Shown here: positions 16,416 through 25,363 of the stretch, in pieces
Numbering within the stretch: the first letter of the stretch is position 1
Layout: each line of letters starts with the position of its first letter
Source of the DNA: Clostridia bacterium
GTDB taxonomy: Bacteria; Bacillota; Clostridia; Oscillospirales; CAG-272
NCBI GenBank assembly: GCA_900767415.1
Contig: CAAFYZ010000051.1
Location: 1-39,860 of the forward strand
DNA: 39,860 nt
Direction of reading: 5' to 3'
Made by a program: the position numbers and the translations under genes
Notes under the pieces: generated by a model
Seen by the model: only the letters and a program-made list of their open reading frames with translations
What the model was told of the DNA's origin: nothing
Database searches by the model: none

Positions 16416-19166
16416 ATGGGACTGTTCAAAACCTACAGTGAAAAACAGATCAGGCGTCTGACGCCGACCGTCGACGCGATCGAAGCGCTCGCTCCGACGT
16501 TTCACGCCATGCGCGACGAAGAGCTACGCGCCTATACCGACCGTCTGAAGGCCGCACTCGCAGACGGCAAGACACTCGACGATATTCTTCCCGAAGCGTT
16601 CGCTCTCGTGCGGGAAGCCGATGAGCGCGTCCTCGGAAAGCGTCCTTTCCGCGTCCAGCTGATGGGCGGTATTCTTCTCCATCAGGGGCGTATCGCGGAG
16701 ATGAAAACCGGTGAAGGTAAAACGCTCGTCGCTACCCTCCCCGCCTATCTGAACGCACTGACCGGAAAAGGCGTGCACATCGTCACCGTCAACGACTATC
16801 TCGCCAAACGCGACAGCGAAGAAATGGGTAAGGTATACGGCTTCCTCGGTCTGAAAACCGGGCTTGTCGTTCACGGGCAGACAGGCGACGAAAAGCGGGA
16901 GGCGTACCGTGCCGACATTACTTACGGTACCAACAACGAATACGGCTTTGACTATCTGCGCGACAACATGGTCGTTTACAAAGAACGCATGGTACAGCGC
17001 GGGCACGCCTTTGCCATCGTGGATGAGGTGGACTCCATTCTGATTGATGAGGCGCGCACCCCGCTGATTATCTCGGGCGAAGGGGCGAAGTCCACCGACC
17101 TCTACGAAAAAGCGGACAGGTTCGTCCGCACGCTTTCCCGTCATGTGATCAAAGAACTCGATTCCAAGTCGGACACGGACGCTTACGAAGAAGATTATAT
17201 CGTCGACGAAAAAGCACGCACCGCCGTGCTGACGGGACACGGTATCGCGAAGGCGGAAAAGTTCTTCGGTCTTGCGAACCTTTCCGACCCCGAAAACGCG
17301 ACGCTCTACCATAACATCAATACCGCGATCAAGGCGCACGGCGTCATGAAACGGGACGTCGACTACATCGTGAAGGACGATGCCGTCATCATCGTCGACG
17401 CCTTCACCGGTCGTCTGATGCCCGGCAGACGCTATAACGACGGACTGCACCAGGCACTGGAAGCGAAGGAAAACGTCAAGATTCAGAAAGAATCCAAGAC
17501 GCTCGCGACCATCACCTTCCAGAACTATTTCCGTATGTACGGAAAACTCTCGGGTATGACGGGTACCGCGCTGACCGAGCAGGACGAATTCCGCGAGATC
17601 TACGCCCTCGACGTCGTCGAAGTGCCGACCAACAAGCCGATGATCCGTATCGACCGCAACGACGCGGTCTATCGCACGCGGAAAGGAAAACTCACTGCCA
17701 TTGTCAGGCAGATCCGCGAGTGTCACGCGAAAGGACAGCCCGTCCTCGTCGGTACCGTCTCCATCGACCGTTCGGAAGAACTCTCCGCACTTCTGAAGCG
17801 GGAAGGGATTCCCCACAACGTCCTGAACGCAAAGCATCACGAAAAAGAAGCCGAGATCGTCGCGCAGGCAGGCAGATTCGGCTCCGTCACCATCTCCACC
17901 AATATGGCGGGACGCGGTACCGACATTATGCTCGGCGGCAACCCGGAATATATGGCAAAGGCGGAACTTCGGAAAGCGGGATTCGACGACGACACCATCG
18001 CTTTGGCAACGGGAACTTCCGAAACGGAAGACGAAGAAGTGCTTCGCGCCCGCGACCTCTACCGCACCTCTTACGAAAAGCACAAGGAAGATATCCGTCC
18101 CGAAGCGGACAAAGTCCGCGCGGCGGGCGGCCTCTATATCCTCGGAACGGAACGCCACGAAAGCCGCCGTATCGACAACCAGCTGCGCGGCCGAAGCGGC
18201 AGACAGGGAGATCCCGGAGAATCCCGTTTCTTCCTCTCTCTGGAAGACGACCTTCTCCGCCTCTTCGGTTCCGACCGACTGATGGGCATCACGGGGAAAC
18301 TCGGGCTGGACGACGACACGCCGATCGACGCGCGGATTCTCTCCGGTTCGATCGAGCGGGCACAAAGGCGCATCGAAGCCATGAACTTCGCACGGCGTAA
18401 AAACGTCCTGACCTATGACGACGTCATGAATCAGCAAAGAAACGTGATCTATGCGCAGCGCGGCGAAGTATTGAACAGCGATAACATTCAGCCGAAGATC
18501 GAATCCATGATTGAAGCGTCGGTCAACGAAACGTTCGATTTCTGCTTCGGTGTGGACGACAGATCCGCATGGAAGTTCGACGAATTCCGTAATCATTATA
18601 TGGGACTTCTGACGGATTCTCACAATCTGCGCTATTCCGCACAAGAGCTCGCCGCTCTGGATAAAGACGCTTTCCGTGCCGAACTTCTTGACCGCGCGCT
18701 GTCGATCTATCACGGAAAAGACGCGCTCTTCGCGTCCGTCGAAGGCATGAAACCCGACGCCATGCGTGAGATCGAAAAGGTCATTCTGCTCGAAAACGTC
18801 GACCGCAAATGGATGGATCACCTCGATGCGATGGAAGATCTGAAAGAATATATCGGACTGAACGCCTATGCCCAGCGCGACCCGATCGCCATGTATCGGA
18901 TTCAGGGTGCCGATCTCTTCGATCAGATGGTGGACGACATCAAAGAAGACACCGTGCGCAAGGTTCTCTCCGTCGTTCCGCGCGTGCAGAAAGTGGAACG
19001 TGTCCAGGTGGCAAAGCCCCTGATTGAAGGATTCGCCGGCGGAAAGGGTTCTGTCGTCAGAAAACCCGCCGTCTCGAAAAAAGTCGGACGCAACGACCCC
19101 TGCCCCTGCGGCAGCGGAAAAAAGTATAAAAAATGCTGCGGCATGAATCAGAATACCGGAGACTGA
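16416..19166 (+). CDS. secA: Protein translocase ATPase SecA
   Basis: The 916-residue preprotein translocase motor couples ATP hydrolysis to export through SecYEG at the membrane. Visible motifs are QLMGGILLHQGRIAEMKTGE followed by GKT (Walker A, residues 98-103), VNDYLAKRDSEEMG, the DEVD box at 203-206 with SILIDEARTPLIISG, and ISTNMAGRGTDIMLGG. These are followed by GRSGRQGDPG and YDDVMNQQRNVIY in the helical scaffold/wing region. The last ~20 residues, GRNDPCPCGSGKKYKKCCG, form the zinc-binding SEC-C tail that contacts SecB or ribosomes. The ATG at 16416 has GGGAG 5 bases upstream; the longer frame to 16353 overlaps the promoter. Full length, no anomalies. It also serves export of the SipW-dependent proteins encoded at 30-37 kb. 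Confidence 0.98.
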   Translation: MGLFKTYSEKQIRRLTPTVDAIEALAPTFHAMRDEELRAYTDRLKAALADGKTLDDILPEAFALVREADERVLGKRPFRVQLMGGILLHQGRIAEMKTGEGKTLVATLPAYLNALTGKGVHIVTVNDYLAKRDSEEMGKVYGFLGLKTGLVVHGQTGDEKREAYRADITYGTNNEYGFDYLRDNMVVYKERMVQRGHAFAIVDEVDSILIDEARTPLIISGEGAKSTDLYEKADRFVRTLSRHVIKELDSKSDTDAYEEDYIVDEKARTAVLTGHGIAKAEKFFGLANLSDPENATLYHNINTAIKAHGVMKRDVDYIVKDDAVIIVDAFTGRLMPGRRYNDGLHQALEAKENVKIQKESKTLATITFQNYFRMYGKLSGMTGTALTEQDEFREIYALDVVEVPTNKPMIRIDRNDAVYRTRKGKLTAIVRQIRECHAKGQPVLVGTVSIDRSEELSALLKREGIPHNVLNAKHHEKEAEIVAQAGRFGSVTISTNMAGRGTDIMLGGNPEYMAKAELRKAGFDDDTIALATGTSETEDEEVLRARDLYRTSYEKHKEDIRPEADKVRAAGGLYILGTERHESRRIDNQLRGRSGRQGDPGESRFFLSLEDDLLRLFGSDRLMGITGKLGLDDDTPIDARILSGSIERAQRRIEAMNFARRKNVLTYDDVMNQQRNVIYAQRGEVLNSDNIQPKIESMIEASVNETFDFCFGVDDRSAWKFDEFRNHYMGLLTDSHNLRYSAQELAALDKDAFRAELLDRALSIYHGKDALFASVEGMKPDAMREIEKVILLENVDRKWMDHLDAMEDLKEYIGLNAYAQRDPIAMYRIQGADLFDQMVDDIKEDTVRKVLSVVPRVQKVERVQVAKPLIEGFAGGKGSVVRKPAVSKKVGRNDPCPCGSGKKYKKCCGMNQNTGD

Positions 19167-19203
19167 CACGGCGTCCGTCTCGCGGCGTGCGGAAAGGAGA
19201 AGT

Positions 19204-19899
19204 ATGGGGTTCGGCACACTGTTTATCGGATATTTCTTTCTTCTGAATATTTCCTATTTCAATTACACCGATCTGCTCGCCGCGGCGATTATGGCAATGG
19301 GACTTTACCGCCTCGGAAGCGTCAACCGTCCCTTCCGCTTTGCCTTTTTCACCGACCTCGCTTTTCTCATCCTCGGGACGGCGGAACTGATCCTCGCGGC
19401 AATCCCGATCTTCTCTCCTTCTGCGGATCTTGCCGCGTTTACCGTCCCGATCGGTGTCGTACGCTATCTTTTGCTTGCTCTTTACCACCTGTTTTTACTT
19501 CTCGGGATCAGGAATGTCGCCGACGAGGTGGCTCTTCGCAAACTCGCGGTGCGGGCGCAGGCGTTCATCGTCCTGCCGATACTTGCGTATCTTGCCTCGG
19601 CACTCTTTGACATTCCGGGGCTCTTCCCGAACGCGCAGACAAAAGAAACCGCCATCATCGCCTTCCTTGTTCTCCTGTTGACCGTCTTCTCCTGCATCAC
19701 GGTCCTCATCACGATTTTTCATTGTTATGCCAAAATCTGTATGCCGGAAGACCTCGATATGCCGGAGAAGCCGTCCCGTTTTTCCTTTGTCAACCGTATG
19801 CGTGCCGATCGCGAAGAACGAGAGGCAAGGCACGCACAAGAGCGCATGGAGTATCTTCGCGAAAAGATGAATTCCAAAAGAAAGAAAAAGAAAAAATGA
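19204..19899 (+). CDS. Unrecognised polytopic membrane protein
   Basis: I do not recognise this 231-residue protein. It has about six hydrophobic segments (for example LFIGYFFLLNISYF, FFTDLAFLILGTAELILAAI, YLLLALYHLFLLLGI, TAIIAFLVLLLTVFSCITVL). A highly charged cytoplasmic tail follows (RMRADREEREARHAQERM, ending in six lysines), likely a short helix. A GGAAAGGAG ribosome site precedes the ATG. It lies 37 bases after secA without a terminator and overlaps the next membrane-protein gene by 4 bases (ATGA), so the two are probably translated together. The N-terminal organisation (short first segment, NYTDLLAA) resembles the neighbour's start (VVDFLPDFIA), hinting that the two may be distant relatives or complex partners. 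Confidence 0.75.
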   Translation: MGFGTLFIGYFFLLNISYFNYTDLLAAAIMAMGLYRLGSVNRPFRFAFFTDLAFLILGTAELILAAIPIFSPSADLAAFTVPIGVVRYLLLALYHLFLLLGIRNVADEVALRKLAVRAQAFIVLPILAYLASALFDIPGLFPNAQTKETAIIAFLVLLLTVFSCITVLITIFHCYAKICMPEDLDMPEKPSRFSFVNRMRADREEREARHAQERMEYLREKMNSKRKKKKK

Positions 19900-21356
19900 A
19901 TTCAAAATCAGAAACGCAAAACCGCACACGAATGATTCCCGTCCTTTGTCTGATCTTCCTCTTTCTCCCGAACGTTCACGTAGTAGACTTTCTGCCCGAC
20001 TTTATCGCTTGTTTTTTGCTTGCAAAGTATTTTTCCAAAGCGGCGGATATTTCTCCCTACTTCAACGAGGCAACGGTCGCTCTGAAGCGGCTCGGGTGGG
20101 TCAACCTTGCGAGAATCCCTGCGCTCTTTCTCGTCATCGCCGTGCGGGCGCAGAATCAAGCGGATTATGACATCATCGTACTTTTGTCCCTTGTCTTCGC
20201 CGTCGGCGAACTTCTGCTCTCTCTTCAGGCGGCGCATTATCTCTTCGATGCGTTCTTCTATCTCGGTGAACGCACAACGCACGCGTCTTTTATTACCCCG
20301 TTTTCCTATACGGCAGACGGCGGACGGCGCATTGAGCCGGACTCTTTGAAAAATACGACCACTCTCTTTTTGCTCGTCAAGGCACTGGCGTCCTCCGCAC
20401 CGGAATTTCTCCGTCTCTCTTCCACCAAAACTTCCGACAGTACGATGTATGTCAGCGGCACGATCTATTATCCGATGATCCTGACGTTCGCTCTTCTGCT
20501 CGCGACGGTGGTCGGTTCGATATGGCTGTTTCGTATGCTCGCCTACCGACGTGCCATTCTGGCGGACGGCGGTCTGGACGCCGCACTCGCGGAGATGATA
20601 CCGACGGGTACGCTCCCGATCCTCGAAAACAAGCAGAAACTGCGCGCCCTTCTGACGGTATTCACCGCCTTTACCATTGCCGCCTTTTTCACTATGGACT
20701 TCGCCTTTGATACACTCGGCAACGTGAATATCCTGCCGCAGTTTCTGTTCGCCGCTATCCTCTGCTTTGGCGTTGCCCGTCTGCGTCGCTATGCAGAGGG
20801 GACGGAACGGACACTGATCGCCGGCGGGGTCTATGCCCTCTTCTCGCTCGTCTCCACGGCTCTCACGATCTTTTTCGCCGATCGCTACGGCTATGCCGCG
20901 CTTCTCCGCTCTGCCGAGGCGCGGGAGGCGTATCTGCCGATCAAGATCTTCGCTATCGTGGAATTTATCGCTTTCGTCGTATTTCTTTTCTTCTTTTTCT
21001 CGGTACAGAACAGTTTCGTCCTCCGCGAAACCGGTGTCTCCCCGACGAGCGACCGCTATGACCGGACGGAAAAAGAATACCATCGTATGCTGAAGCGAAG
21101 GAATCTCCTTCTCTTTATCGTCGGACTCCTGATGGGCGGCTCGAAATGCGCGGAGGCATTTTTCCGCGGGACGGTGAAAACGGTGACGATCCGCGACATC
21201 GGCGGGCTCGAAAAAACGATGGTCGTGCCGGTGCTCGAATGGTTCCCCGTCGTGGTTGCCGCTACCTCCGTTCTTTACATTCTCGCATCTTTATATGTCT
21301 ACGGAAAACTCAAAGAGGATCTCCGACGGAAACTCTCCGAAGAGCCGCCGAAATAA
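19896..21356 (+). CDS. Unrecognised large membrane protein
   Basis: I do not recognise this 486-residue protein. It has roughly ten hydrophobic segments, such as IPVLCLIFLFLPNVHVVDF, VNLARIPALFLVIAVRA, YPMILTFALLLATVVGSIWL and FIAFVVFLFFFFSVQNSFVL, and ends with a short charged tail. No catalytic motif is visible. The ATG at 19896 is inside the end of the preceding gene (ATGA overlap); the longer frame from 19722 is only a shadow of that gene. Together the pair may form a membrane complex next to secA, but nothing in the sequence shows a function. A bidirectional terminator follows 30 bases later. Confidence 0.75.
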   Translation: MNSKSETQNRTRMIPVLCLIFLFLPNVHVVDFLPDFIACFLLAKYFSKAADISPYFNEATVALKRLGWVNLARIPALFLVIAVRAQNQADYDIIVLLSLVFAVGELLLSLQAAHYLFDAFFYLGERTTHASFITPFSYTADGGRRIEPDSLKNTTTLFLLVKALASSAPEFLRLSSTKTSDSTMYVSGTIYYPMILTFALLLATVVGSIWLFRMLAYRRAILADGGLDAALAEMIPTGTLPILENKQKLRALLTVFTAFTIAAFFTMDFAFDTLGNVNILPQFLFAAILCFGVARLRRYAEGTERTLIAGGVYALFSLVSTALTIFFADRYGYAALLRSAEAREAYLPIKIFAIVEFIAFVVFLFFFFSVQNSFVLRETGVSPTSDRYDRTEKEYHRMLKRRNLLLFIVGLLMGGSKCAEAFFRGTVKTVTIRDIGGLEKTMVVPVLEWFPVVVAATSVLYILASLYVYGKLKEDLRRKLSEEPPK

Positions 21357-21385
21357 ATATTCCCTGTCGCGTGATTTTCGTGATA

Positions 21386-21421
21386 CAAAAAGGGCACCTC
21401 CGAATAGGAAGTGCCCTTTTT
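21386..21421. terminator. Bidirectional terminator between convergent genes
   Basis: The arms AAAAAGGGCACCTCC and GGAAGTGCCCTTTTT pair with one mismatch and an 5-6 base loop, with Ts on both strands. It lies between the membrane-protein gene (plus) and the oxidoreductase gene (minus) and can serve both. Confidence 0.8.
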
Positions 21422-21490
21422 GCGCAGTTTGCGTTTGTTTCGGTATATCGGAAAAATTCTCGGAAATATCCGATCTTTCAAGCGTCGGAA

Positions 21491-22561
21491 TCAGAACATG
21501 ACTTTCAGCGGGTTCTCGGCGTGCGCCTCTTCGATGACATTGATCGTCATGGCGGACTGATACAGCGGAACGACAAGTTCTCTGCCCTCGGTGATTGCAT
21601 AATACAGATTGTCGTAAATTCCGGCTGTGCCGACGTCGAACGCCGTGCCTTCGTAATCTCCGCTTTCTTCATGGACTTTCAATTCTTCCTCGCAGTAAAG
21701 CGGATTCCCGTTCTCGTCTTCGAGGAAATGCTCCTGCACCGGCTTTTCGGGGTTTTCGCCGTCGACGAGATATTTCAGCTCATAATGCTTCGGCGTGTTC
21801 TTTAACGTTCCCTTAGAGCCCTGAATTTTGAGAGTATAATCGCAGAATGCGTCGATCGAATTCATTTCGATATCCACAAGCGGCTTATTCGGTGCGCTCA
21901 AAAGAATCTTGACATAATCCTCGGCATCTCCGCTCGTAAGGCAGGTATCGAGTTTTGAGTATACGACTTTCGTGTTTTTATCGAAGTCGAGGAAGCCGAG
22001 TCCCATGGCGACGGGGTGCGGCCCCGTGTTGTAAGCACTGCCGCCCATGCATTTCTGCAGGGTCTGCCAGTCCCATCTTCTCGCCAAGGCGTTGTAACGG
22101 ATGCTGATCTGCTTGACATCCCCGAGCGTGCCGTCTTTCACAAGGCGCAGCGCATCGAGATAGAAGGGGGCAAGCTGGGTATTCTGGAATACCGCGAGAA
22201 CCGCGCCGTTCTTCTTCGCCGTGTTGATCAGTGTCTCACATTCATACATATTTCTGCCGAAGGGTTTTTCTGTCAGTACGTTTATTCCGTGCTCCAGAAG
22301 ATCCTTGGTGATCTCATAGTGCATCTGCGAAAACGACGCGTTGACAACGAGGTCGAGGTCGTCCTTGTCGAGCAGTTCTCTGTAATCGGCAAAAGTCTCG
22401 CAGCCGGGATACAGATCCTTTGCCTGACTACGACGGCGTTCGTCGAAATCGACCACGTACTTTACCAGATAATGTTCGTTCTTCTCCGAACGGAAATACA
22501 CACCGTGGATATCCCGTCCGCTTCTGCCCTGACCGATGATTGCGATATTCAGTTTTTTCAT
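21491..22561 (-). CDS. Gfo/Idh/MocA-family oxidoreductase
   Basis: The 356-residue NAD(P)-dependent sugar dehydrogenase-type protein has the dinucleotide loop IAIIGQGRSGRDIHG at residues 5-19. It is followed by NASFSQMHYEITKDLLEHGI and the family motif LTEKPFGRNMYECETLI (EKP, about residues 90-106). The C-terminal half (GGSAYNTGPHPVAMGLGFLD) is the substrate/oligomerisation sheet, with the His of the GPH region in the usual catalytic position. The substrate is probably a sugar or inositol derivative, but the family is too broad to name it. The ATG at 22561 is preceded by GGGAG at 8 bases. It is divergent from the AraC-type regulator, which suggests that regulator controls it. Confidence 0.88.
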   Translation of the reverse strand: MKKLNIAIIGQGRSGRDIHGVYFRSEKNEHYLVKYVVDFDERRRSQAKDLYPGCETFADYRELLDKDDLDLVVNASFSQMHYEITKDLLEHGINVLTEKPFGRNMYECETLINTAKKNGAVLAVFQNTQLAPFYLDALRLVKDGTLGDVKQISIRYNALARRWDWQTLQKCMGGSAYNTGPHPVAMGLGFLDFDKNTKVVYSKLDTCLTSGDAEDYVKILLSAPNKPLVDIEMNSIDAFCDYTLKIQGSKGTLKNTPKHYELKYLVDGENPEKPVQEHFLEDENGNPLYCEEELKVHEESGDYEGTAFDVGTAGIYDNLYYAITEGRELVVPLYQSAMTINVIEEAHAENPLKVMF

Positions 22562-22596
22562 ATTCGTATCTCCCTCCCGAATAATTAAAGTTTTAC

Positions 22597-22625
22597 TTGC
22601 CAAATCTGTTTTTTTGTATTATAAT
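22597..22625 (+). promoter_or_regulatory. SigA-type promoter of the AraC-family regulator
   Basis: TTGCCA (22597-22602) and TATAAT (22620-22625) are 17 bases apart. The predicted start near 22632 leaves about 28 bases before the ATG at 22661. The same 100-bp divergent gap should also hold the oxidoreductase promoter, which I could not place convincingly. Confidence 0.75.
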
Positions 22626-22660
22626 TTATTTGATACCCTTTTCAAAAAGGAGCAAGGACC

Positions 22661-23455
22661 ATGGATCTGAAAACCGATCTGCTCGAATACAACCATTATT
22701 GCTATCAGCATCCGATTCCCGAAAATTTTCAAAAGCACTCGCACAATACCTACGAGATCCTTTTCTTTGAAAAAGGGGACGCCACCTATGTCATCGAAGA
22801 CAAACGCTATCGGCTGAAGCGGGGCGATCTGCTGTTTATCCGTCCGATCCGATATCATTATATCGAACTGAAAGAGACGGCGGCGTATTCGAGATTCAAT
22901 ATTCTCTTCGATAAATCCTTTATCGACGAAAAACTTCTGAAAAGCGTCCCGGAATCGCTCGAGGTCCTGAACTGTCCGAAGGACAGTCTGATCGCCGGAA
23001 TTTTCGCACGCATGGAGTATTACGAAAACAACTACGACGAAGCGTCCTTTATCTCCTTAGTCCGCTGTCTTCTCACCGAGTTGTTTTACAATCTGCGCAA
23101 CGCGAAGAGCGACCCAGGGAGCGAAACCGCGGGGCTCTCTCCCTTTATCACCGAAGCGATCGGATATATCAACGCAAACCTCTTCACCCTCTCGGGCGTC
23201 AGAGAAGTCAGCGACAGTCTGTACGTCAGCGAGCAGTATCTGTTCCGTCAGTTCCAGGCACAGCTGAAAACCACCCCGAAAAAGTATATCAACTTCAAGC
23301 GGCTTCTTTACGCGCAGGATATGATCCGCCGCGGAATGAAACCGACGGAAATCTATCCGGCGTGCGGATTCCAGTCTTACCCCGGGTTCTATAAACAATA
23401 TGTCAAAATGTTCGGTTATCCGCCGTCGCGGGAAAACGGGATCACGCTGAAATGA
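22661..23455 (+). CDS. AraC-family transcriptional regulator with N-terminal cupin
   Basis: The 264-residue regulator has an N-terminal sugar-sensing cupin (HTYEILFFEKGDATYVIEDK, then RLKRGDLLFIRP, residues 27-65). Its C-terminal AraC/XylS double helix-turn-helix spans about residues 165-260, with REVSDSLYVSEQYLFRQFQ as the first recognition helix and CGFQSYPGFYKQYVKMFGYP as the second. It probably activates or represses a nearby sugar operon in response to a sugar. It is divergent from the Gfo/Idh/MocA gene and convergent with nagA, stopping 4 bases from it. AAGGAG lies upstream of the ATG. Likely targets are the oxidoreductase and/or the isomerase-nagB-nagA operon. Confidence 0.9.
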   Translation: MDLKTDLLEYNHYCYQHPIPENFQKHSHNTYEILFFEKGDATYVIEDKRYRLKRGDLLFIRPIRYHYIELKETAAYSRFNILFDKSFIDEKLLKSVPESLEVLNCPKDSLIAGIFARMEYYENNYDEASFISLVRCLLTELFYNLRNAKSDPGSETAGLSPFITEAIGYINANLFTLSGVREVSDSLYVSEQYLFRQFQAQLKTTPKKYINFKRLLYAQDMIRRGMKPTEIYPACGFQSYPGFYKQYVKMFGYPPSRENGITLK

Positions 23456-23459
23456 TCCG

Positions 23460-24608
23460 TTAGCGCAAAACGGCTTTTCCGCCGACGAAAACCGTCCCGA
23501 TGCGAATGTCGTCATCGAACACAACGATGTCCGCACGGTAACCTTTTTCAAATCTGCCTGCTTTTATCTTCGATATTCTCGCAGGAGTCTCGGTTATCAT
23601 CTTCACGGCGGAAACCATGTCGAAGCCGCATTCCCGCACCATCACACGCACCAGTCTGTCCGCCGTCGCAACGCTGCCGGCAAACGCCGAGCGATCCTTC
23701 AGTTTACAGACGCCGTCCTCTACGATAAAATCGGTTCCGCTCATCACGCCTTCTTTGATATCCGTCCCCGCGATCGCAAGACTGTCGGTGCAAAGAAGGG
23801 TGTTGTCCGTGCCTTTGATTTTTACGATCATGCGGACAAGTTCCGGCGGAAGATGCTTGCCGTCGGCGATGATCTCGGCGCAAAGTTCGTCTCTCAAAAA
23901 CGTGCTTTCGATTACGCCGAGACTGCGGAATCCGTGATCTCTCGTTACGGTTGATGTGCAGGAGTAGAGATGCGTTACGAGATTGCAGCCGTTTTCGATC
24001 GCGATCTGCATATCCCGATATTTTGCATCGGTGTGTCCCGCGGACGCGAGAATGCCTTTGTCCGTAATATATTTACAGAATTTCCCGTCTCTGTCGTTCT
24101 CCGGTGCATACGTCCACCGCGCGACCGCATCGCCGAACTCGTCGATCAGCGAGCGGTAGTCCGCCTCTTGCGGCTCGGTGATGAACTTCGGGCACTGTGC
24201 ACCGCATTGTTTCGCGGAAAGATACGGTCCTTCCATGTGCGCACCGATAATATAATTTTTCGTTTTGCCTTCGCGCTTTGCGGAGGCAATTTTTTTTACG
24301 GCGTCTTTCATCGTGGAAAACTCCCCTGCCGTCACCGTCGGCATGATGCCCGTCGTCCCGTGCATCAGATGAAAGTCGCACGCACGTATCACATCTTCTT
24401 CCGTGCAGTCGATAAACGGATACCCGCCCGCGCCGTGCGTATGGAGATCGATAAAGCCGGGAGATACGTATCTGCCGGTAAAATCATAGTGTTCTTCCGC
24501 CGGTTTCCGCGTTTCGGAAAAGCCGTCGATCTTTCCGTTTTCGACATACAGATACCCCGCACGTATGCCTTCCGGGGTGATGATCTTATCGCTTTTGATT
24601 TCAATCAT
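23460..24608 (-). CDS. nagA: N-acetylglucosamine-6-phosphate deacetylase
   Basis: The 382-residue amidohydrolase removes acetate from GlcNAc-6-P in the cytoplasm. The metal-site motif FIDLHTHGAGGYPFID (His56, His58), followed by MHGTTGIMPT, HMEGPYLSAKQCGAQ (the Glu ligand), ASAGHTDAKY, LVTHLYSCTS and LLCTDSLA (the catalytic Asp), matches NagA. The ATG at 24608 overlaps the nagB stop (ATGA), so the genes are coupled; the longer frame upstream lies inside nagB. It is the last gene of the isomerase-nagB-nagA operon and channels GlcNAc-6-P to GlcN-6-P for NagB. Confidence 0.95.
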   Translation of the reverse strand: MIEIKSDKIITPEGIRAGYLYVENGKIDGFSETRKPAEEHYDFTGRYVSPGFIDLHTHGAGGYPFIDCTEEDVIRACDFHLMHGTTGIMPTVTAGEFSTMKDAVKKIASAKREGKTKNYIIGAHMEGPYLSAKQCGAQCPKFITEPQEADYRSLIDEFGDAVARWTYAPENDRDGKFCKYITDKGILASAGHTDAKYRDMQIAIENGCNLVTHLYSCTSTVTRDHGFRSLGVIESTFLRDELCAEIIADGKHLPPELVRMIVKIKGTDNTLLCTDSLAIAGTDIKEGVMSGTDFIVEDGVCKLKDRSAFAGSVATADRLVRVMVRECGFDMVSAVKMITETPARISKIKAGRFEKGYRADIVVFDDDIRIGTVFVGGKAVLR

Positions 24609-25363
24609 AGAAGTGCCGAGCTCTTTTCGTCGAGATATAATCTCGAATTGTCTCTCGTTCTCAAAATGCTCGCGGGGCAATGCTCGTCGATGTCCCCGTT
24701 GATCGTTTCGTAAACCGCCTTGGCTTTGGTCGCTGCCGGCACGATGCAGAAAATCCATGGTGCGGCGATCAGCGTGGGGACGGTCAGCGTCATCGCATGG
24801 GTCGGGACTTCGTCAATCGAAGAAAAGCACCCGTCGTTCACCTGCTGATTGCGGCAGATCTCATCGAGTTTTACCGGTTTTACAACCGCCTTGTCGTTAA
24901 AATCGGCAACACCGGGATCGTTGAAGGCAATGTGTCCGTTCTCGCCGATCCCCATGACGACAATATCCGTCGGATTCGCCTTCAGAAGGTCGCCGTACCG
25001 CTTCGCCTCTTTTTCGGGATCGGTCGCCGTGATGTCGATAAAATGCACGCTCTTAAAGGGAACCAGTCCGAAAATATGTGCTTTCAGAAAGTTGCCGAAT
25101 CCCTGCGGCGCGTCCTTGTCAAGTCCGATATATTCGTCCATGTGGTAGGCGTTCACCCGATTCCATTCGATCGTTTTATCCTCGACGAGTGCCTTCAGAA
25201 CATCGTTCTGCGACGGTGCCGCGGCAAAGATCATGTTGATCTCCGCTTTTTCGGAAAGAAGCTCTTTGATCTTTTCGGAAATATCCTTTGCGGCGGCTTC
25301 TCCCATCTTTGTCCTGTTTTCGAATATTTCGACCTGCAGTTTGTCTTTCAGAAACGTTTTCAT
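24605..25363 (-). CDS. nagB: Glucosamine-6-phosphate deaminase
   Basis: The 252-residue enzyme converts glucosamine 6-phosphate to fructose 6-phosphate and ammonia. The signature VVMGIGENGHIAFNDPG (about residues 130-146) contains the catalytic Asp/His/Glu region, and NAYHMDEYIGL earlier holds the substrate-binding Asp. Length and motifs match the NagB/6-phosphogluconolactonase fold. The start overlaps the stop of the upstream isomerase (ATGA) and the stop overlaps nagA, so all three are tightly coupled. Together with NagA it degrades N-acetylglucosamine, for example from mucin, chitin or cell-wall turnover. Confidence 0.95.
   Translation of the reverse strand: MKTFLKDKLQVEIFENRTKMGEAAAKDISEKIKELLSEKAEINMIFAAAPSQNDVLKALVEDKTIEWNRVNAYHMDEYIGLDKDAPQGFGNFLKAHIFGLVPFKSVHFIDITATDPEKEAKRYGDLLKANPTDIVVMGIGENGHIAFNDPGVADFNDKAVVKPVKLDEICRNQQVNDGCFSSIDEVPTHAMTLTVPTLIAAPWIFCIVPAATKAKAVYETINGDIDEHCPASILRTRDNSRLYLDEKSSALL

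Noticed and set aside
16524..19217. An 897-codon open frame on the minus strand opposite secA
   Set aside because: It is the antisense shadow of secA, whose motifs, start and length are certain; the high-GC third positions of secA create the open complement. No ribosome site or known motif.
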